A stretch of 64,000 nt of DNA from assembly GCA_963746885.1 (NCBI GenBank), contig CAVVDM010000016.1:98016-162015 (forward strand), in the 5' to 3' direction. The translations under genes were made by a program, and so were the position numbers. The notes beneath the pieces are model-generated. The model ran no database searches. It was not told where the DNA came from and saw only the letters and a program-made list of their open reading frames with translations. Shown here one piece after another: positions 21,198 through 30,223 of this stretch (positions are counted from its first letter, which is position 1; each line of letters starts with the position of its first letter). The stretch is from DATARH01 sp963746885 (GTDB lineage: Bacteria; Pseudomonadota; Alphaproteobacteria; ATCC43930; CGMCC-115725).

Positions 21198-22010
21198 ATG
21201 CGTCCAATGTTATTGCCGCGGCTTGCTGCCGTCGGGTTGCTGTTCGTGCTCGCGGCCTGCGGCGGCAACTCGAAAAACCAAGCCTATATCGAAAAGCCGG
21301 TCGACGATCTCTACAACAAGGCGATGGACGCGCTTGTCGAGGAGAACTATACGCAGGCAGCCACTACCTTCGATCAGGTTGAAAGCCAGCATCCCTACTC
21401 GGCTTGGGCTACGAAAAGCCAGCTCATGGAAATCTATGCGCTGTATCAGGACGGAAAATACAACGATGCGGTAATCGCCGCGGATCGCTTCATCACATTG
21501 CATCCGGGCCACCGGGATGTAGCCTACGCTTATTATTTGAAGGCGATCTGCTATTACATGCAGATTGTCGATGTCGGCCGCGACCAGAAGCTGACGCAGC
21601 TCGCCTTAAAGGCGCTCGAAGAGGTGGTGCGCCGCTTTCCCGACAGCAAATATGCCCGCGACGCCAAGCTCAAACTCGACTTCACGCGCGACCATCTCGC
21701 CGGGAAGGAGATGGAGATCGGCCGGTATTACCTGAAGCGCCAGGAATACCTTGCGGCAATGAACCGCTTCAAGCGGGTCGTCGACAACTACCAGACGACG
21801 ACGCATGTCCCTGAAGCGCTCGAGCGGCTCGTCGAGTGCGATCTCGCGCTCGGCCTCAACAAGGAGGCCAAGGAAAACGCCGCGGTGCTCGGCTACAACT
21901 ACCCCGGCAGCCACTGGTACGGCGATGCTTATGCGCTCGTTAACGGGAAGAGCCTGCCGGCGACGGCCAGCGAAGGGTGGTTCAGCCACTTCGTCAGCGG
22001 CGTGTTCTGA
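21198..22010 (+). CDS. bamD: Outer membrane assembly lipoprotein BamD
   Basis: BamD (formerly ComL) is the essential lipoprotein of the BAM complex that inserts outer membrane proteins. ATG 21198 gives a 270-residue precursor with signal peptide and lipobox LAAC (Cys about residue 21), then five TPR-like repeats: VDDLYNKAMDALVEENYTQA, the Asp-Pro-free QHPYSAWATKSQL, AVIAADRFITLHPGH, ALKALEEVVRRFPDSKYARDA and AAMNRFKRVVDNYQTTTHVPEAL, seen as separate repeats. The family motif around IVDVGRDQKLT is present. Upstream TTG 21180 is also possible. It follows lpxC by 115 bp. Confidence 0.93.
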   Translation: MRPMLLPRLAAVGLLFVLAACGGNSKNQAYIEKPVDDLYNKAMDALVEENYTQAATTFDQVESQHPYSAWATKSQLMEIYALYQDGKYNDAVIAADRFITLHPGHRDVAYAYYLKAICYYMQIVDVGRDQKLTQLALKALEEVVRRFPDSKYARDAKLKLDFTRDHLAGKEMEIGRYYLKRQEYLAAMNRFKRVVDNYQTTTHVPEALERLVECDLALGLNKEAKENAAVLGYNYPGSHWYGDAYALVNGKSLPATASEGWFSHFVSGVF

Positions 22011-22154
22011 GGGGCACATTAAAAAAACTTAATTTCAGCTTGCCCGCTCGCTGATCTATGTCAGCGCGTCCGCGGCGCTGCGACGCGGCGCGCGGCGCGT
22101 CAGGCGCAATCATGGATCGGATCGGCCATGAAACGATCGGGGAGGATCTCGGGG

Positions 22155-23321
22155 ATGTTGCGGCGGCTGCTCGGCGTGTCGTTCGTTTTGGTGCTTGCAG
22201 CCGGAGCGGCCAATGCCGCCGATCCGGCTGGCGGCGTCACCGGCCTGTTCCTCACCACCAAATATCCCGCGCTGACCGTCCGCGCCGGCGAGACCACGAC
22301 GATCGATCTGTCGGTGCGCAACTTCAAAGTGCCGCCGCAACTCCTGCAACTCGGCGTTCCCGAAAAGGCGAGTGGCTGGAAGGCGACGATCCTCGGCGGC
22401 GGCCAGCCGGTCGGTGCGGTCGAGGTCACGCCCGATGCGGAGGAGAGCCTGCAATTGCGGCTCGAGCCGCCGTCCGGGGTCGGTCACGGCGACTATCATT
22501 TCACGGTCGAGGCCAGGAACGGCCAGTACGACGAGAAACTGCCGATCACCGTCATCATCGGCGCCGAGGTGCCGGCCAAGCTCAAGCTCACCACCAACTT
22601 TCCGTCGCTGCGGGGCACCGCGACCACCTCGTTCAAGTACCGGGTGACGGTGGATAACGACAGCGGCCGCAATGCCACCATCAACCTCAGCGCCGACGCA
22701 CCGCAGAACTTCCAGGTCAACTTCACCGAGGCCTATGGCAATCAGCAGATCACCTCGATCCCGATCGACGCCGGCAAGTCGAAGGATATCGACGCCGCGC
22801 TGACCTTTCCGCGCGAAACCAAAGCCGGCGACTACAAGCTTGTGCTGCACGCCAAGACCGCGGCGGCAAGCGCCAGCCTGCCGGTCCGCCTGACGATCGT
22901 CGGCCAGCCGAAGCTCTCGGTATCCGGCGAGGGTGGGCGATTGTCGGGCGAGGCCTATGCGGGCAAATCCAGCCAGATCACCGTGGTGCTGAGCAATGAC
23001 GGCAGCGCGGCGGCGCACGATGTCAAGCTGAGCGCGTCGAGCCCGGAAGGGTGGAAGTCGAGCTTCGATCCCAAGACCATCCCGCAGCTTGCCGCCGGTG
23101 CAACGCAGGAGGTCAAGGTGACCATGACGCCGTCGGAAAAGGCGATCGCCGGCGACTACCAGACGACGATCAGCGCCAGCGGGGCGGGCGGGCTCTACGA
23201 GTCCGCCAATTTCCGCATCACCGTGCTGACCTCCACCCTGTGGGGCGCAATCGGCATCGGGATCATCGCGATCGCGCTGCTGGTCGTGGTGTTTGCCGTC
23301 GCCCGTTTCGGCCGGCGGTGA
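22155..23321 (+). CDS. Exported NEW3-domain protein with C-terminal membrane anchor
   Basis: The 388-residue precursor has a signal peptide (LLGVSFVLVLAAGAANA, cleavage near residue 26), about 330 periplasmic residues made of three or four beta-sandwich repeats (for example VRAGETTTIDLSVRN, ATTSFKYRVTVDNDSG, AGKSSQITVVLSNDGSAAAH and AIAGDYQTTISASG), and a C-terminal membrane helix (GIGIIAIALLVVVFAVARFG). The DY.TT/SP.GW pattern is that of the NPCBM-associated NEW3 domain. ATG 22155 has GGGGAGGA 8 bases upstream and is preferred over ATG 22128. It is followed at 7 bp by an ABC ATPase and then a permease, so it probably serves as a periplasmic partner of that transporter. The substrate is unknown. 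Confidence 0.8.
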   Translation: MLRRLLGVSFVLVLAAGAANAADPAGGVTGLFLTTKYPALTVRAGETTTIDLSVRNFKVPPQLLQLGVPEKASGWKATILGGGQPVGAVEVTPDAEESLQLRLEPPSGVGHGDYHFTVEARNGQYDEKLPITVIIGAEVPAKLKLTTNFPSLRGTATTSFKYRVTVDNDSGRNATINLSADAPQNFQVNFTEAYGNQQITSIPIDAGKSKDIDAALTFPRETKAGDYKLVLHAKTAAASASLPVRLTIVGQPKLSVSGEGGRLSGEAYAGKSSQITVVLSNDGSAAAHDVKLSASSPEGWKSSFDPKTIPQLAAGATQEVKVTMTPSEKAIAGDYQTTISASGAGGLYESANFRITVLTSTLWGAIGIGIIAIALLVVVFAVARFGRR

Positions 23322-23328
23322 GCGCGCC

Positions 23329-24270
23329 ATGCCGGCCGAGGTGGTCATCAAGGCAGAGGGCCTGACCAAGCGCTATGGCGCCAATCTCGCGGTCGACCAT
23401 ATCGATTTCGAGGTCCGCGCCGGCGAGATCGTCGGCATTCTCGGGCCGAACGGCTCGGGCAAGACGACGACGATCCTGATGCTGCTCGGCCTTACCGAAC
23501 CGACGGGCGGGCATGCCGAGGTCGCCGGCTTCGACCCGCTGCGCGACCCGCTCGAGGTCAAGCGGCGGGTCGGCTACCTGCCCGATCAGGTCGGGTTTTA
23601 CGAAGGCCTCTCGGCGCGCGACAACCTGACCTACACCGCCCGCCTCGCCGGCCTGCCGCGCCATGAAATCGACGCGCGCTTTGTCGACGCGCTGGCGCGG
23701 GTCGGGCTCGCCGATGTCGCGCGGGCGCGGGTCGGCACCTTCTCGCAGGGCATGCGCCAGCGCCTCGGTCTCGCCGAGATCCTGATGAAGCGGCCGAGCG
23801 TCGCGATTCTCGACGAGCCGACCACCGCGCTCGACCCCCATTCGACGCAGGAATTCCTCGCCATGATCCGCGGCCTCAAGGCCGACGGCACCGCGGTCCT
23901 CCTATCCTCGCACCATCTCGACCAGGTGCAGAGCGTGTGCGACCGGGTCGCCCTGTTCAACCGCGGCCGCATCGCGCTGTCCGGCTCGGTCACCGAACTG
24001 GCCGGGCGGGTGATCGGCGCCGGTCATGTCATCGACCTCGAGGCGCGCGGCGCCGGCATCCCCGACCGGCTGGCCGCGGTGCCGGGCGTCGTTCGGGTGC
24101 AGGCGCTCGGCGGCGACCGCTACCGGGTCGATTGCCAGCGTGATTTGCGCGCCGAGATCGCGCGCAAGCTGGCCGCCGAGGTCGATCTCCTGGGGATCGA
24201 TTTCGCTGCCCCGAGCCTCAACGAGGTCTATACCCGCTATTTCGAGGAGGCCCGCAATGCTGCCCAGTAG
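23329..24270 (+). CDS. ABC transporter ATP-binding protein
   Basis: Intact 313-residue ABC-2-type ATPase. Walker A is GPNGSGKTT near residue 40, the Q-loop is GYLPDQVGFYEGLS, the signature is FSQGMRQRLGLAE (a variant of LSGGQ), Walker B is SVAILDEPTTALDP, and the H-loop is LLSSHHLDQV. A C-terminal extension of about 90 residues ends NEVYTRYFEEA, as in NodI/CcmA-like drug and gliding-type exporters. Its last codons overlap the permease ATG, so the subunits are coupled. The adjacent NEW3 protein suggests a three-part membrane system. Confidence 0.88.
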   Translation: MPAEVVIKAEGLTKRYGANLAVDHIDFEVRAGEIVGILGPNGSGKTTTILMLLGLTEPTGGHAEVAGFDPLRDPLEVKRRVGYLPDQVGFYEGLSARDNLTYTARLAGLPRHEIDARFVDALARVGLADVARARVGTFSQGMRQRLGLAEILMKRPSVAILDEPTTALDPHSTQEFLAMIRGLKADGTAVLLSSHHLDQVQSVCDRVALFNRGRIALSGSVTELAGRVIGAGHVIDLEARGAGIPDRLAAVPGVVRVQALGGDRYRVDCQRDLRAEIARKLAAEVDLLGIDFAAPSLNEVYTRYFEEARNAAQ

Positions 24271-25249
24271 GGGCCGCGACGGCCATCGGCCCCAGAGAAG
24301 TCGGCGCGGCTCGCCGTGGACCGGGCTCGGCGCCGTCGTCGCCAAGGAGACCGCGGACCATCTGTCGAGCGCGCGCATGCGCATCCTCGAAGCGCTCGTC
24401 TTCCTGACCGCGATCGCGGCGGCCTATCAGGCGATCCGCGCGATCCGCGCGACGATCGGCGAGAGCCCGTTTCTGTTTCTGCGGCTATTGACCCTGTCGC
24501 AGGACCCGTTGCCCTCGTTCATCTCGCTATTGGGTTTTCTGATCCCGCTCGTTGCGATCGCGCTAGCCTTCGATGCGGTCAACGGCGAGTTCAACCGCCG
24601 CACAATGAGCCGCATCCTGGCCCAGCCGATCTATCGCGACGCGCTGCTGCTGGGGAAGTTCCTCGCCGGGCTGCTGGCGCTGACGATCGGCCTCGTCTCG
24701 CTGTGGCTGCTTGTGCTCGGCCTCGGCCTGTTGCTGTTCGGCGTGCCGCCCAGCACCGAGGAGACGGTGCGGATGCTCGGCTTCCTCGTCGCGACGATTG
24801 CCTTCGGCGGGGTGTGGCTGGCGCTGGCGCTGCTCTTTTCGGTGCTGTTCCGCGCGCCGGCGACGGCGGCGCTCGCGGCGCTCGGCGTGTGGCTGGTGTT
24901 CTCGCTGTTCTGGTCGGTGATCACGCCGCTCCTCGCCAACTTGATCTCCGGGCCGCCCGAGGGCGTGTTCGGGCCGCGCCTCGCCTTTCTGCACACCCAG
25001 CAGATCATCGACCGGCTGTCGCCCAACACGCTCTATGCCGAGAGCGCGCTCGCCCTGTTGCACCCGGCGACCCGCGCGCTCGGGCCGGTGCTGATCAGCC
25101 AGTTGCAGGGCGCGCTGCTCGGCGCGCCGCTGCCGGCGTCGCAGAGCTTCATCCTGATCTGGCCGCAGCTGACCGGGCTCGTCGCGGCAGTGATCGTGAT
25201 TTTCGTGATCGCCTACATCGCCTTCCAGCGCCAGGAAATCCGCGCGTAG
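24257..25249 (+). CDS. ABC-2 type transporter permease
   Basis: A 330-residue membrane protein starting at ATG 24257 inside the end of the ATPase gene. An Arg-rich cytoplasmic start leads to AVVAKETADHLSSARMRILE (the KE.. segment typical of ABC-2 permeases), then six hydrophobic segments, for example ALVFLTAIAAAYQAI, FISLLGFLIPLVAIALAFDA, LLALTIGLVSLWLLVLGLGL, LVATIAFGGVWLALALLFSV, ALAALGVWLVFSLFWSVI and LTGLVAAVIVIFVIAYIAF. FDAVNGEFNRRTMSRILAQP is the conserved cytoplasmic loop seen in NosY/ABC-2 members. No copper or nitrous oxide genes are nearby, so a NosY role is not supported. Function unknown. Confidence 0.85.
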   Translation: MLPSRGRDGHRPQRSRRGSPWTGLGAVVAKETADHLSSARMRILEALVFLTAIAAAYQAIRAIRATIGESPFLFLRLLTLSQDPLPSFISLLGFLIPLVAIALAFDAVNGEFNRRTMSRILAQPIYRDALLLGKFLAGLLALTIGLVSLWLLVLGLGLLLFGVPPSTEETVRMLGFLVATIAFGGVWLALALLFSVLFRAPATAALAALGVWLVFSLFWSVITPLLANLISGPPEGVFGPRLAFLHTQQIIDRLSPNTLYAESALALLHPATRALGPVLISQLQGALLGAPLPASQSFILIWPQLTGLVAAVIVIFVIAYIAFQRQEIRA

Positions 25250-25307
25250 CGCGGCCCACCCTCCGACTGCCGCAGCGCGAGGTGGGATTATGGTATGATT
25301 GGGCAGC

Positions 25308-26984
25308 ATGCTGCTCGGCCTGACCATCCGCGATGTCGTCCTGATCGACCGGCTGTCGCTGGCCTTTCGGCCGGGGCTGTGCGTGCTGACCGGCGAGACC
25401 GGGGCCGGCAAGTCGATCCTGCTGGACGCGCTCGGCCTCGCTCTCGGGCGGCGGGCCGACGCGGGTCTGGTGCGGCCCGGCGCCGAGCAGGCCGTCGTCA
25501 TCGCCGAATTTGCCGTCGCGCACGATCACCCGGCCGCGGCGATCCTGCGCGAGGCCGGCATCGCCGCCGACCTGGCGGGCACGATCGTACTGCGCCGCCT
25601 CGTCGGCGCCGACGGGCGCAGCCGCGCCTTTGTCAACGACGAGCCGGCCAGCGTCGGCCTGTTGCGCGCGCTCGGCGACAGCCTCGTCGAGATCCAGGGC
25701 CAGGGCGAGCAGCGCGGCCTCTTAGACCCGGCGACCCACCGCGCGCTGCTCGACGCCTTTGCCGAGCACGCGGTCGCCCCTGATGCCCTGGCCGCTTCTT
25801 GGCAGGCATGGCGGATGGCGCGCGAGCGCGCCGCGGAGGCCGAACGCCACCTCGCCGACAGCCGGGCCGAAGAGGATCTGCTGCGCCACAACCGCGCCGA
25901 GCTCGATGCGCTGGCCCCCGAAGGCGACGAGGAGGAGCGGCTCGGCGCCCGCCGCGCACTGATGCAGAACGCCGAGCGTCTCGGCGAAGCCATCGCCGAG
26001 GCCATCGCCGAGATCGATGGCGACGGCGGTGCGCAGCAGGCGCTGGCGCGCGCATTGCGCCGGCTGGAGCGCGCCCGCGACCGGGCGCAGGGCCTGCTCG
26101 ACAGTGCCCTGGCCGCGGCCGAGCGCGCTGCCGACGAAACTGCCGAGGCGCTCGAGGCGCTGTCGCAGGCCGCGCGCGTGCTGGAGCTTGACCCGCGCGC
26201 GCTCGAGGCGGTCGAAGAGCGCCTGTTTGCGCTGCGCGCGCTGGCCCGCAAGCACGGCGTCGCGGTCGCCGACCTGCCGCGTTTGCGCGAGGCGCTCGCC
26301 ATCCAGCTGGCCGCGATCGACGCCGGTGAGGATGATGTCGCGGCCCTCGCCGAGGCGGCATCCATTGCGCGCGACCGCTTCATCGCCGCGGCGCACGCGG
26401 TCTCGCACGCGCGCGAGCGCGCCGCACATCGGCTCGACGCGGCAATCGCGGGCGAGCTGAAGCCGCTGCGGCTCGACAAGGCGCGGTTCCGCACCGTGCT
26501 GACGCCGCTCGCCGAGGCGGACTGGAGTGAGCATGGCGTTGAGCGGGTGCATTTCGAGGTGGCGACCAATCCCGGCGCGCCGTTCGGCCCGCTGGCGCGG
26601 ATTGCCTCCGGCGGCGAGCTGTCGCGCTTCATGCTGGCGCTGAAGCTGGTGCTCGCCGGCACGTCGTCAGTGCCGACCCTGATCTTTGACGAGGTCGACA
26701 GCGGCATCGGCGGCGCCGTCGCCGCCGCGGTCGGCGAGCGCCTGCAGCTTCTCGGGGCGCGGCTGCAGGTGCTGGTCGTCACCCACTCGCCGCAGGTCGC
26801 GGCGCGCGGCGCGCATCACTGGCGGGTCGCCAAGGCGCAGGCGCAGCGCGCCACTGTGACCCGGGTCGAGGAACTGGATGCCGATACGCGACAGGAGGAG
26901 ATCGCGCGGATGTTGTCGGGCAACGTCGTGACCGCCGAGGCGCGCGCTGCCGCGGCGAGCTTGATCGCGGGGGCGCGCTCGTGA
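25308..26984 (+). CDS. recN: DNA repair protein RecN
   Basis: Intact 558-residue SMC-like ATPase of double-strand-break repair. ATG 25308 gives LGLTIRDVVLIDRLSLAF, Walker A GETGAGKSILLDAL near residue 31, VEIQGQGEQRGLLDPATHR, a long Ala/Arg/Glu-rich coiled-coil middle (about residues 150-370), then ASGGELSRFMLALKLVL (signature) and LIFDEVDSGIGG (Walker B), and VVTHSPQVAA. Its TGA overlaps the ligA GTG (GTGA). The normal alphaproteobacterial order is bamD-recN-ligA; here three ABC-cassette genes sit between bamD and recN. Confidence 0.95.
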   Translation: MLLGLTIRDVVLIDRLSLAFRPGLCVLTGETGAGKSILLDALGLALGRRADAGLVRPGAEQAVVIAEFAVAHDHPAAAILREAGIAADLAGTIVLRRLVGADGRSRAFVNDEPASVGLLRALGDSLVEIQGQGEQRGLLDPATHRALLDAFAEHAVAPDALAASWQAWRMARERAAEAERHLADSRAEEDLLRHNRAELDALAPEGDEEERLGARRALMQNAERLGEAIAEAIAEIDGDGGAQQALARALRRLERARDRAQGLLDSALAAAERAADETAEALEALSQAARVLELDPRALEAVEERLFALRALARKHGVAVADLPRLREALAIQLAAIDAGEDDVAALAEAASIARDRFIAAAHAVSHARERAAHRLDAAIAGELKPLRLDKARFRTVLTPLAEADWSEHGVERVHFEVATNPGAPFGPLARIASGGELSRFMLALKLVLAGTSSVPTLIFDEVDSGIGGAVAAAVGERLQLLGARLQVLVVTHSPQVAARGAHHWRVAKAQAQRATVTRVEELDADTRQEEIARMLSGNVVTAEARAAAASLIAGARS

Positions 26985-29110
26985 GCGCGAAGATCGGGAA
27001 TGAGGCCGCTGCCGATGCGGCGCGTCCGGTCGAGCTGCTGACCGAGGAGGAAGCGCAGGCCGAGCTGGCTCGCCTCGCCGGCGAGATCGCGCACCACGAC
27101 CAGCTCTATTACGCCAGGGACATGCCCGCGATCAGCGACGCCGCATACGACGCGCTGCGCCGGCGCAACCAGGCGATCGAGGCGCATTTCCCCGAACTGA
27201 TCCGGGCCGACAGCCCGTCGCGCCGCATTGGCGCCGCGCCGGTGGCGGGTTTCGCCAAGGTCACCCATCGGGTGCCGATGCTGTCGCTGGAAAACGCCTT
27301 CGACGAGGGGGACGTGCGCGATTTCTTCGCCGGCATCCGCCATTTTTTCCGGCGGCCGGAAGATCTCGCGCTGGTCGCCGAGGACGCGATCGAAATCATG
27401 GCCGAGCCCAAGATCGACGGGCTCTCCGCCGCGTTGCGCTACGAAGCGGGAAGGCTGGTCGCCGGCGCGACGCGCGGCGATGGCGTCACCGGCGAGGACG
27501 TGACCGCCAATATCCGCACATTGCCGAGCGTGCCCACCGTGCTCGCAGGCAAGGATTGGCCCGAGATCGTCGAGATCCGCGGTGAAGTTTATATGGAGCG
27601 CGCCGGGTTCTTCGCGGTCAACGCCGAGCGCGAGGCGGCCGGCGAGCCGGTCTTTGCCAATCCGCGCAACGTCGCCGCCGGCTCATTGCGCCAGCTCGAC
27701 CCGGCGGTTACGGCGCGCCGGCCGCTCAAATTCTTTGCCTATCACTGGGGCGAGGCGAGCCGACCCTTTGCCCGTACCCATCAGGAGGCGCTGGCGCGCT
27801 TCCGCGAGTGGGGCTTTACGGTCGACCGGCATTCGCGCCTGTGCCGCGGTGTCGCCGAGGTGCTGGCCTATTACAATGACATCGCCGAGCGGCGCGGCAC
27901 GCTGCCCTATGATATCGACGGTGTCGTCTACAAGGTCAACGACCTCGCATTGCAAAGCCGGCTCGGCATGCGCAGCCGGGCGCCGCGCTGGGCCCTGGCG
28001 CACAAATTCGCCGCCGAGCAGGCGCAAACCGTGATGCGCGACATCATGATTACTGTCGGCCGCCAGGGCGCCCTGACCCCGACCGCGGTGCTGGAGCCGA
28101 TCACGGTCGGCGGGGTCGTCGTGCAGCGCGCGACCCTGCACAATGCGGACGAGATCCACCGCAAGGACGTGCGGATCGGCGACACGGTCGTCGTGCAGCG
28201 GGCCGGCGATGTCATTCCGCAGATTGTCGGCGTCGTGCTCGACCGCCGGCCGCCGGACGCCAAACCCTACGAATTTCCCGACCATTGTCCGGTGTGCGGC
28301 AGCCTCGCGGTGCGCGAAGAGGGCATGGCGGTCTGGCGCTGCAGCGCCGGGCTGATCTGCCCGGCCCAGGCGGTCGAACGGCTGAAGCATTTTGTCGGGC
28401 GCGACTGTTTCGATATCGAGGGGCTCGGCGCCAAGCACATCACCGAATTCTGGGAAGATGGCCTCATTCGCCAGCCCGGCGACATCTTCCGGCTCACGGC
28501 CGAGACGATCGCGCCGCGCGAGGGCTGGGGCGAGGTCAGCGCGGGCAAGCTGATCGCTGCGATCGCCGAGCGTCGCCATATATCGCTCGACCGCTTCATC
28601 AACGCGCTCGGCATCCCGCAGGTCGGGCAGGCGACGGCGCGCCTGCTGGCGCGCCATTATCGCTCGTTCGCCGCGTGGCGCCACGCAATGGAAGCGGCGC
28701 GGGACGAGGGCAGCCCGGAGCGCGCGCACCTGCTCGACGTGCATGGCATCGGCGCGGATATGGCGGCCGACATCATCGGCTTCTTTGCCGAGGCGCATAA
28801 CCGCGAGATCCTCGACGATCTCGCCCGCGAGGTCGATGTGATCGACTATGAAGCACCTCAACGTGCTGCCTCGCCGCTCGCAGGCAAGACGATCGTCTTT
28901 ACCGGCAGCCTCGAGTCGATGTCGCGCTCCGAGGCCAAGGCGCGAGCCGAGGCGCTCGGCGCCAACGTCGCAAGCTCGGTGTCGTCGAAAACCGATTACG
29001 TGGTGATCGGCGCCGATGCGGGGTCGAAGGCGACGCGCGCCGCCGCGCTGGGTGTCTCGATGCTTGACGAGGCCCAATGGCTCGACCTTGCCGCCGGCAC
29101 CGCCCGCTGA
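26981..29110 (+). CDS. ligA: NAD-dependent DNA ligase LigA
   Basis: Intact 709-residue ligase that seals nicks in replication and repair. Domain order: Ia (YYARDMPAISDAAYDALRRR, with the NMN-binding Tyr and Asp), adenylation domain with active-site Lys in EPKIDGLSAALRYE near residue 143 and RGEVYM, OB fold (ITVGRQGALTPTAVLEPI), Cys4 zinc finger (CPVC...CSAGLICP), helix-hairpin-helix repeats (NALGIPQVGQATARLLARHY) and a C-terminal BRCT domain (IVFTGSLESMSRSEAKARAE). Start GTG 26981 overlaps recN. No frameshift occurs in 2.1 kb. Confidence 0.96.
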   Translation: MSAKIGNEAAADAARPVELLTEEEAQAELARLAGEIAHHDQLYYARDMPAISDAAYDALRRRNQAIEAHFPELIRADSPSRRIGAAPVAGFAKVTHRVPMLSLENAFDEGDVRDFFAGIRHFFRRPEDLALVAEDAIEIMAEPKIDGLSAALRYEAGRLVAGATRGDGVTGEDVTANIRTLPSVPTVLAGKDWPEIVEIRGEVYMERAGFFAVNAEREAAGEPVFANPRNVAAGSLRQLDPAVTARRPLKFFAYHWGEASRPFARTHQEALARFREWGFTVDRHSRLCRGVAEVLAYYNDIAERRGTLPYDIDGVVYKVNDLALQSRLGMRSRAPRWALAHKFAAEQAQTVMRDIMITVGRQGALTPTAVLEPITVGGVVVQRATLHNADEIHRKDVRIGDTVVVQRAGDVIPQIVGVVLDRRPPDAKPYEFPDHCPVCGSLAVREEGMAVWRCSAGLICPAQAVERLKHFVGRDCFDIEGLGAKHITEFWEDGLIRQPGDIFRLTAETIAPREGWGEVSAGKLIAAIAERRHISLDRFINALGIPQVGQATARLLARHYRSFAAWRHAMEAARDEGSPERAHLLDVHGIGADMAADIIGFFAEAHNREILDDLAREVDVIDYEAPQRAASPLAGKTIVFTGSLESMSRSEAKARAEALGANVASSVSSKTDYVVIGADAGSKATRAAALGVSMLDEAQWLDLAAGTAR

Positions 29111-29140
29111 CCCCCCGATCAATCTAAAGGATAGTCGCGG

Positions 29141-30196
29141 GTGCGGCCGGACAACCTCTTCGATCTATTCGAGATCGACCCGGCCGCGACGGTCGTGCCC
29201 GACAGCGCGCTGGCCGGGCCGATACTCAAAAGCGGACCCCTGCTTGTCGAATTCGACGAGACCGCTCCGCTCGATCCCGGGCGTGCCACGGAGGAGTTGC
29301 CGGCGCCGGCGCCGGTGCGCCGCTCGCGAATGCTGCCGCTCGGGCTCGCCGGATCTCTCGGACTCCACTTGCTGCCGCTGGTTCTGCTATTGAGCTGGAA
29401 CCGCGCGCCCGCCGAGATTGACCGCCCAATCCCGGTTCAGCTGGTGATCGAACAGCCGCCACCACCCCCGCCGCCGCTGCCGCCGGCCCCCGAGGAAAAG
29501 CGGCCGCCTGCGGGGCGGCTGGCGTCCGTGGCCATGGCCGAGACCGCTCAGCCGTCGAAGAGCAAGCCCGTCCCGTCGCCGTCGCCGACCAAGGTTGCCG
29601 CGCCGCCGTTGCCGACCAAGGTTGCCCCGCCGCCGCCGCCGACCAAGGTTGCCGCGCCGCCGTTGCCGACCAAGGTTGCCCCGCCGCCACCGACCAAGGT
29701 TGCCGCGCTGCCGCCGCCGCCGGATCTGGTATCAGCACTGCCCAAGCCCGCTCCGACCCCCGAGCCTATTGCGGTGCCACCGCTGCCCACGCTGGCTCCA
29801 CCGGTGAGGCAACCGCCAAAGCGCGCTGCCGTGGCGCGCCTCGCGCCGGACCGCTCCCCGGAGCAGCACATCGGGCGAGTGCCCGGGCCGGACGCGACGC
29901 GCGACGAATACCTCGCTTACTGCATGAGGCTGCTGGCCCGTTATAGCGAATTGCTGCCGCACTCGGTGCTTGCCGGGCGCAGCGGAGTGACGGTCGTCCG
30001 CATTTTGGTGCTCGCCGACGGCACGATCGCGCGCATCGCGATCAAACAAAGCTCGGGCTATCCGGACATCGACCGCCGGGCAGAACGGATGGTCGCCGCG
30101 GTTCGCCGCTTTCCGCCGCTGCCGCAATGGTTCCAGGGCCAGCGCATGTCGCTGGATTATCATCTGGCTTTCAACGGCAGCCTGCCGGAGCATTAG
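29141..30196 (+). CDS. TonB-like energy transducer with cytoplasmic extension, copy 1
   Basis: A 351-residue protein starting at GTG 29141 (AAAGGA upstream). About 65 acidic residues precede the single membrane helix LGLAGSLGLHLLPLVLLLSW (about residues 68-87); this contains S-x3-H, the TonB motif that contacts ExbB. A Pro-rich spacer follows, including five PTKVA repeats. The C-terminal TonB fold is TVVRILVLADGTIARIAIKQ, SSGYPDIDRRAERMVAAVR and FPPLPQWFQGQ. True TonB has only a few residues before the helix, so the long cytoplasmic part is unusual. No exbB/exbD is in the window. A paralogue follows at once. It may couple to an outer membrane receptor or act in another Exb-like system. Confidence 0.8.
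   Translation: MRPDNLFDLFEIDPAATVVPDSALAGPILKSGPLLVEFDETAPLDPGRATEELPAPAPVRRSRMLPLGLAGSLGLHLLPLVLLLSWNRAPAEIDRPIPVQLVIEQPPPPPPPLPPAPEEKRPPAGRLASVAMAETAQPSKSKPVPSPSPTKVAAPPLPTKVAPPPPPTKVAAPPLPTKVAPPPPTKVAALPPPPDLVSALPKPAPTPEPIAVPPLPTLAPPVRQPPKRAAVARLAPDRSPEQHIGRVPGPDATRDEYLAYCMRLLARYSELLPHSVLAGRSGVTVVRILVLADGTIARIAIKQSSGYPDIDRRAERMVAAVRRFPPLPQWFQGQRMSLDYHLAFNGSLPEH
29585..29712 (+). repeat. In-gene tandem repeat encoding PTKVA-PP units
   Basis: The segment ACCAAGGTTGCC recurs five times at 27-33 bp steps inside the spacer of the first TonB-like gene. It encodes alternating PTKVAAPPLP and PTKVAPPPPP units. Near-identical nucleotide units imply recent expansion or slippage. It probably sets the length of the periplasm-spanning rod. 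Confidence 0.9.
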
Positions 30197-30223
30197 CGCA
30201 GGTTACCCGACGGGAATTTGTGC

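Noticed and set aside
29585..29712. Short tandem repeats as a possible CRISPR-like array
   Set aside because: Units are in frame inside a coding sequence, contiguous without unique spacers, and encode a Pro-rich rod.
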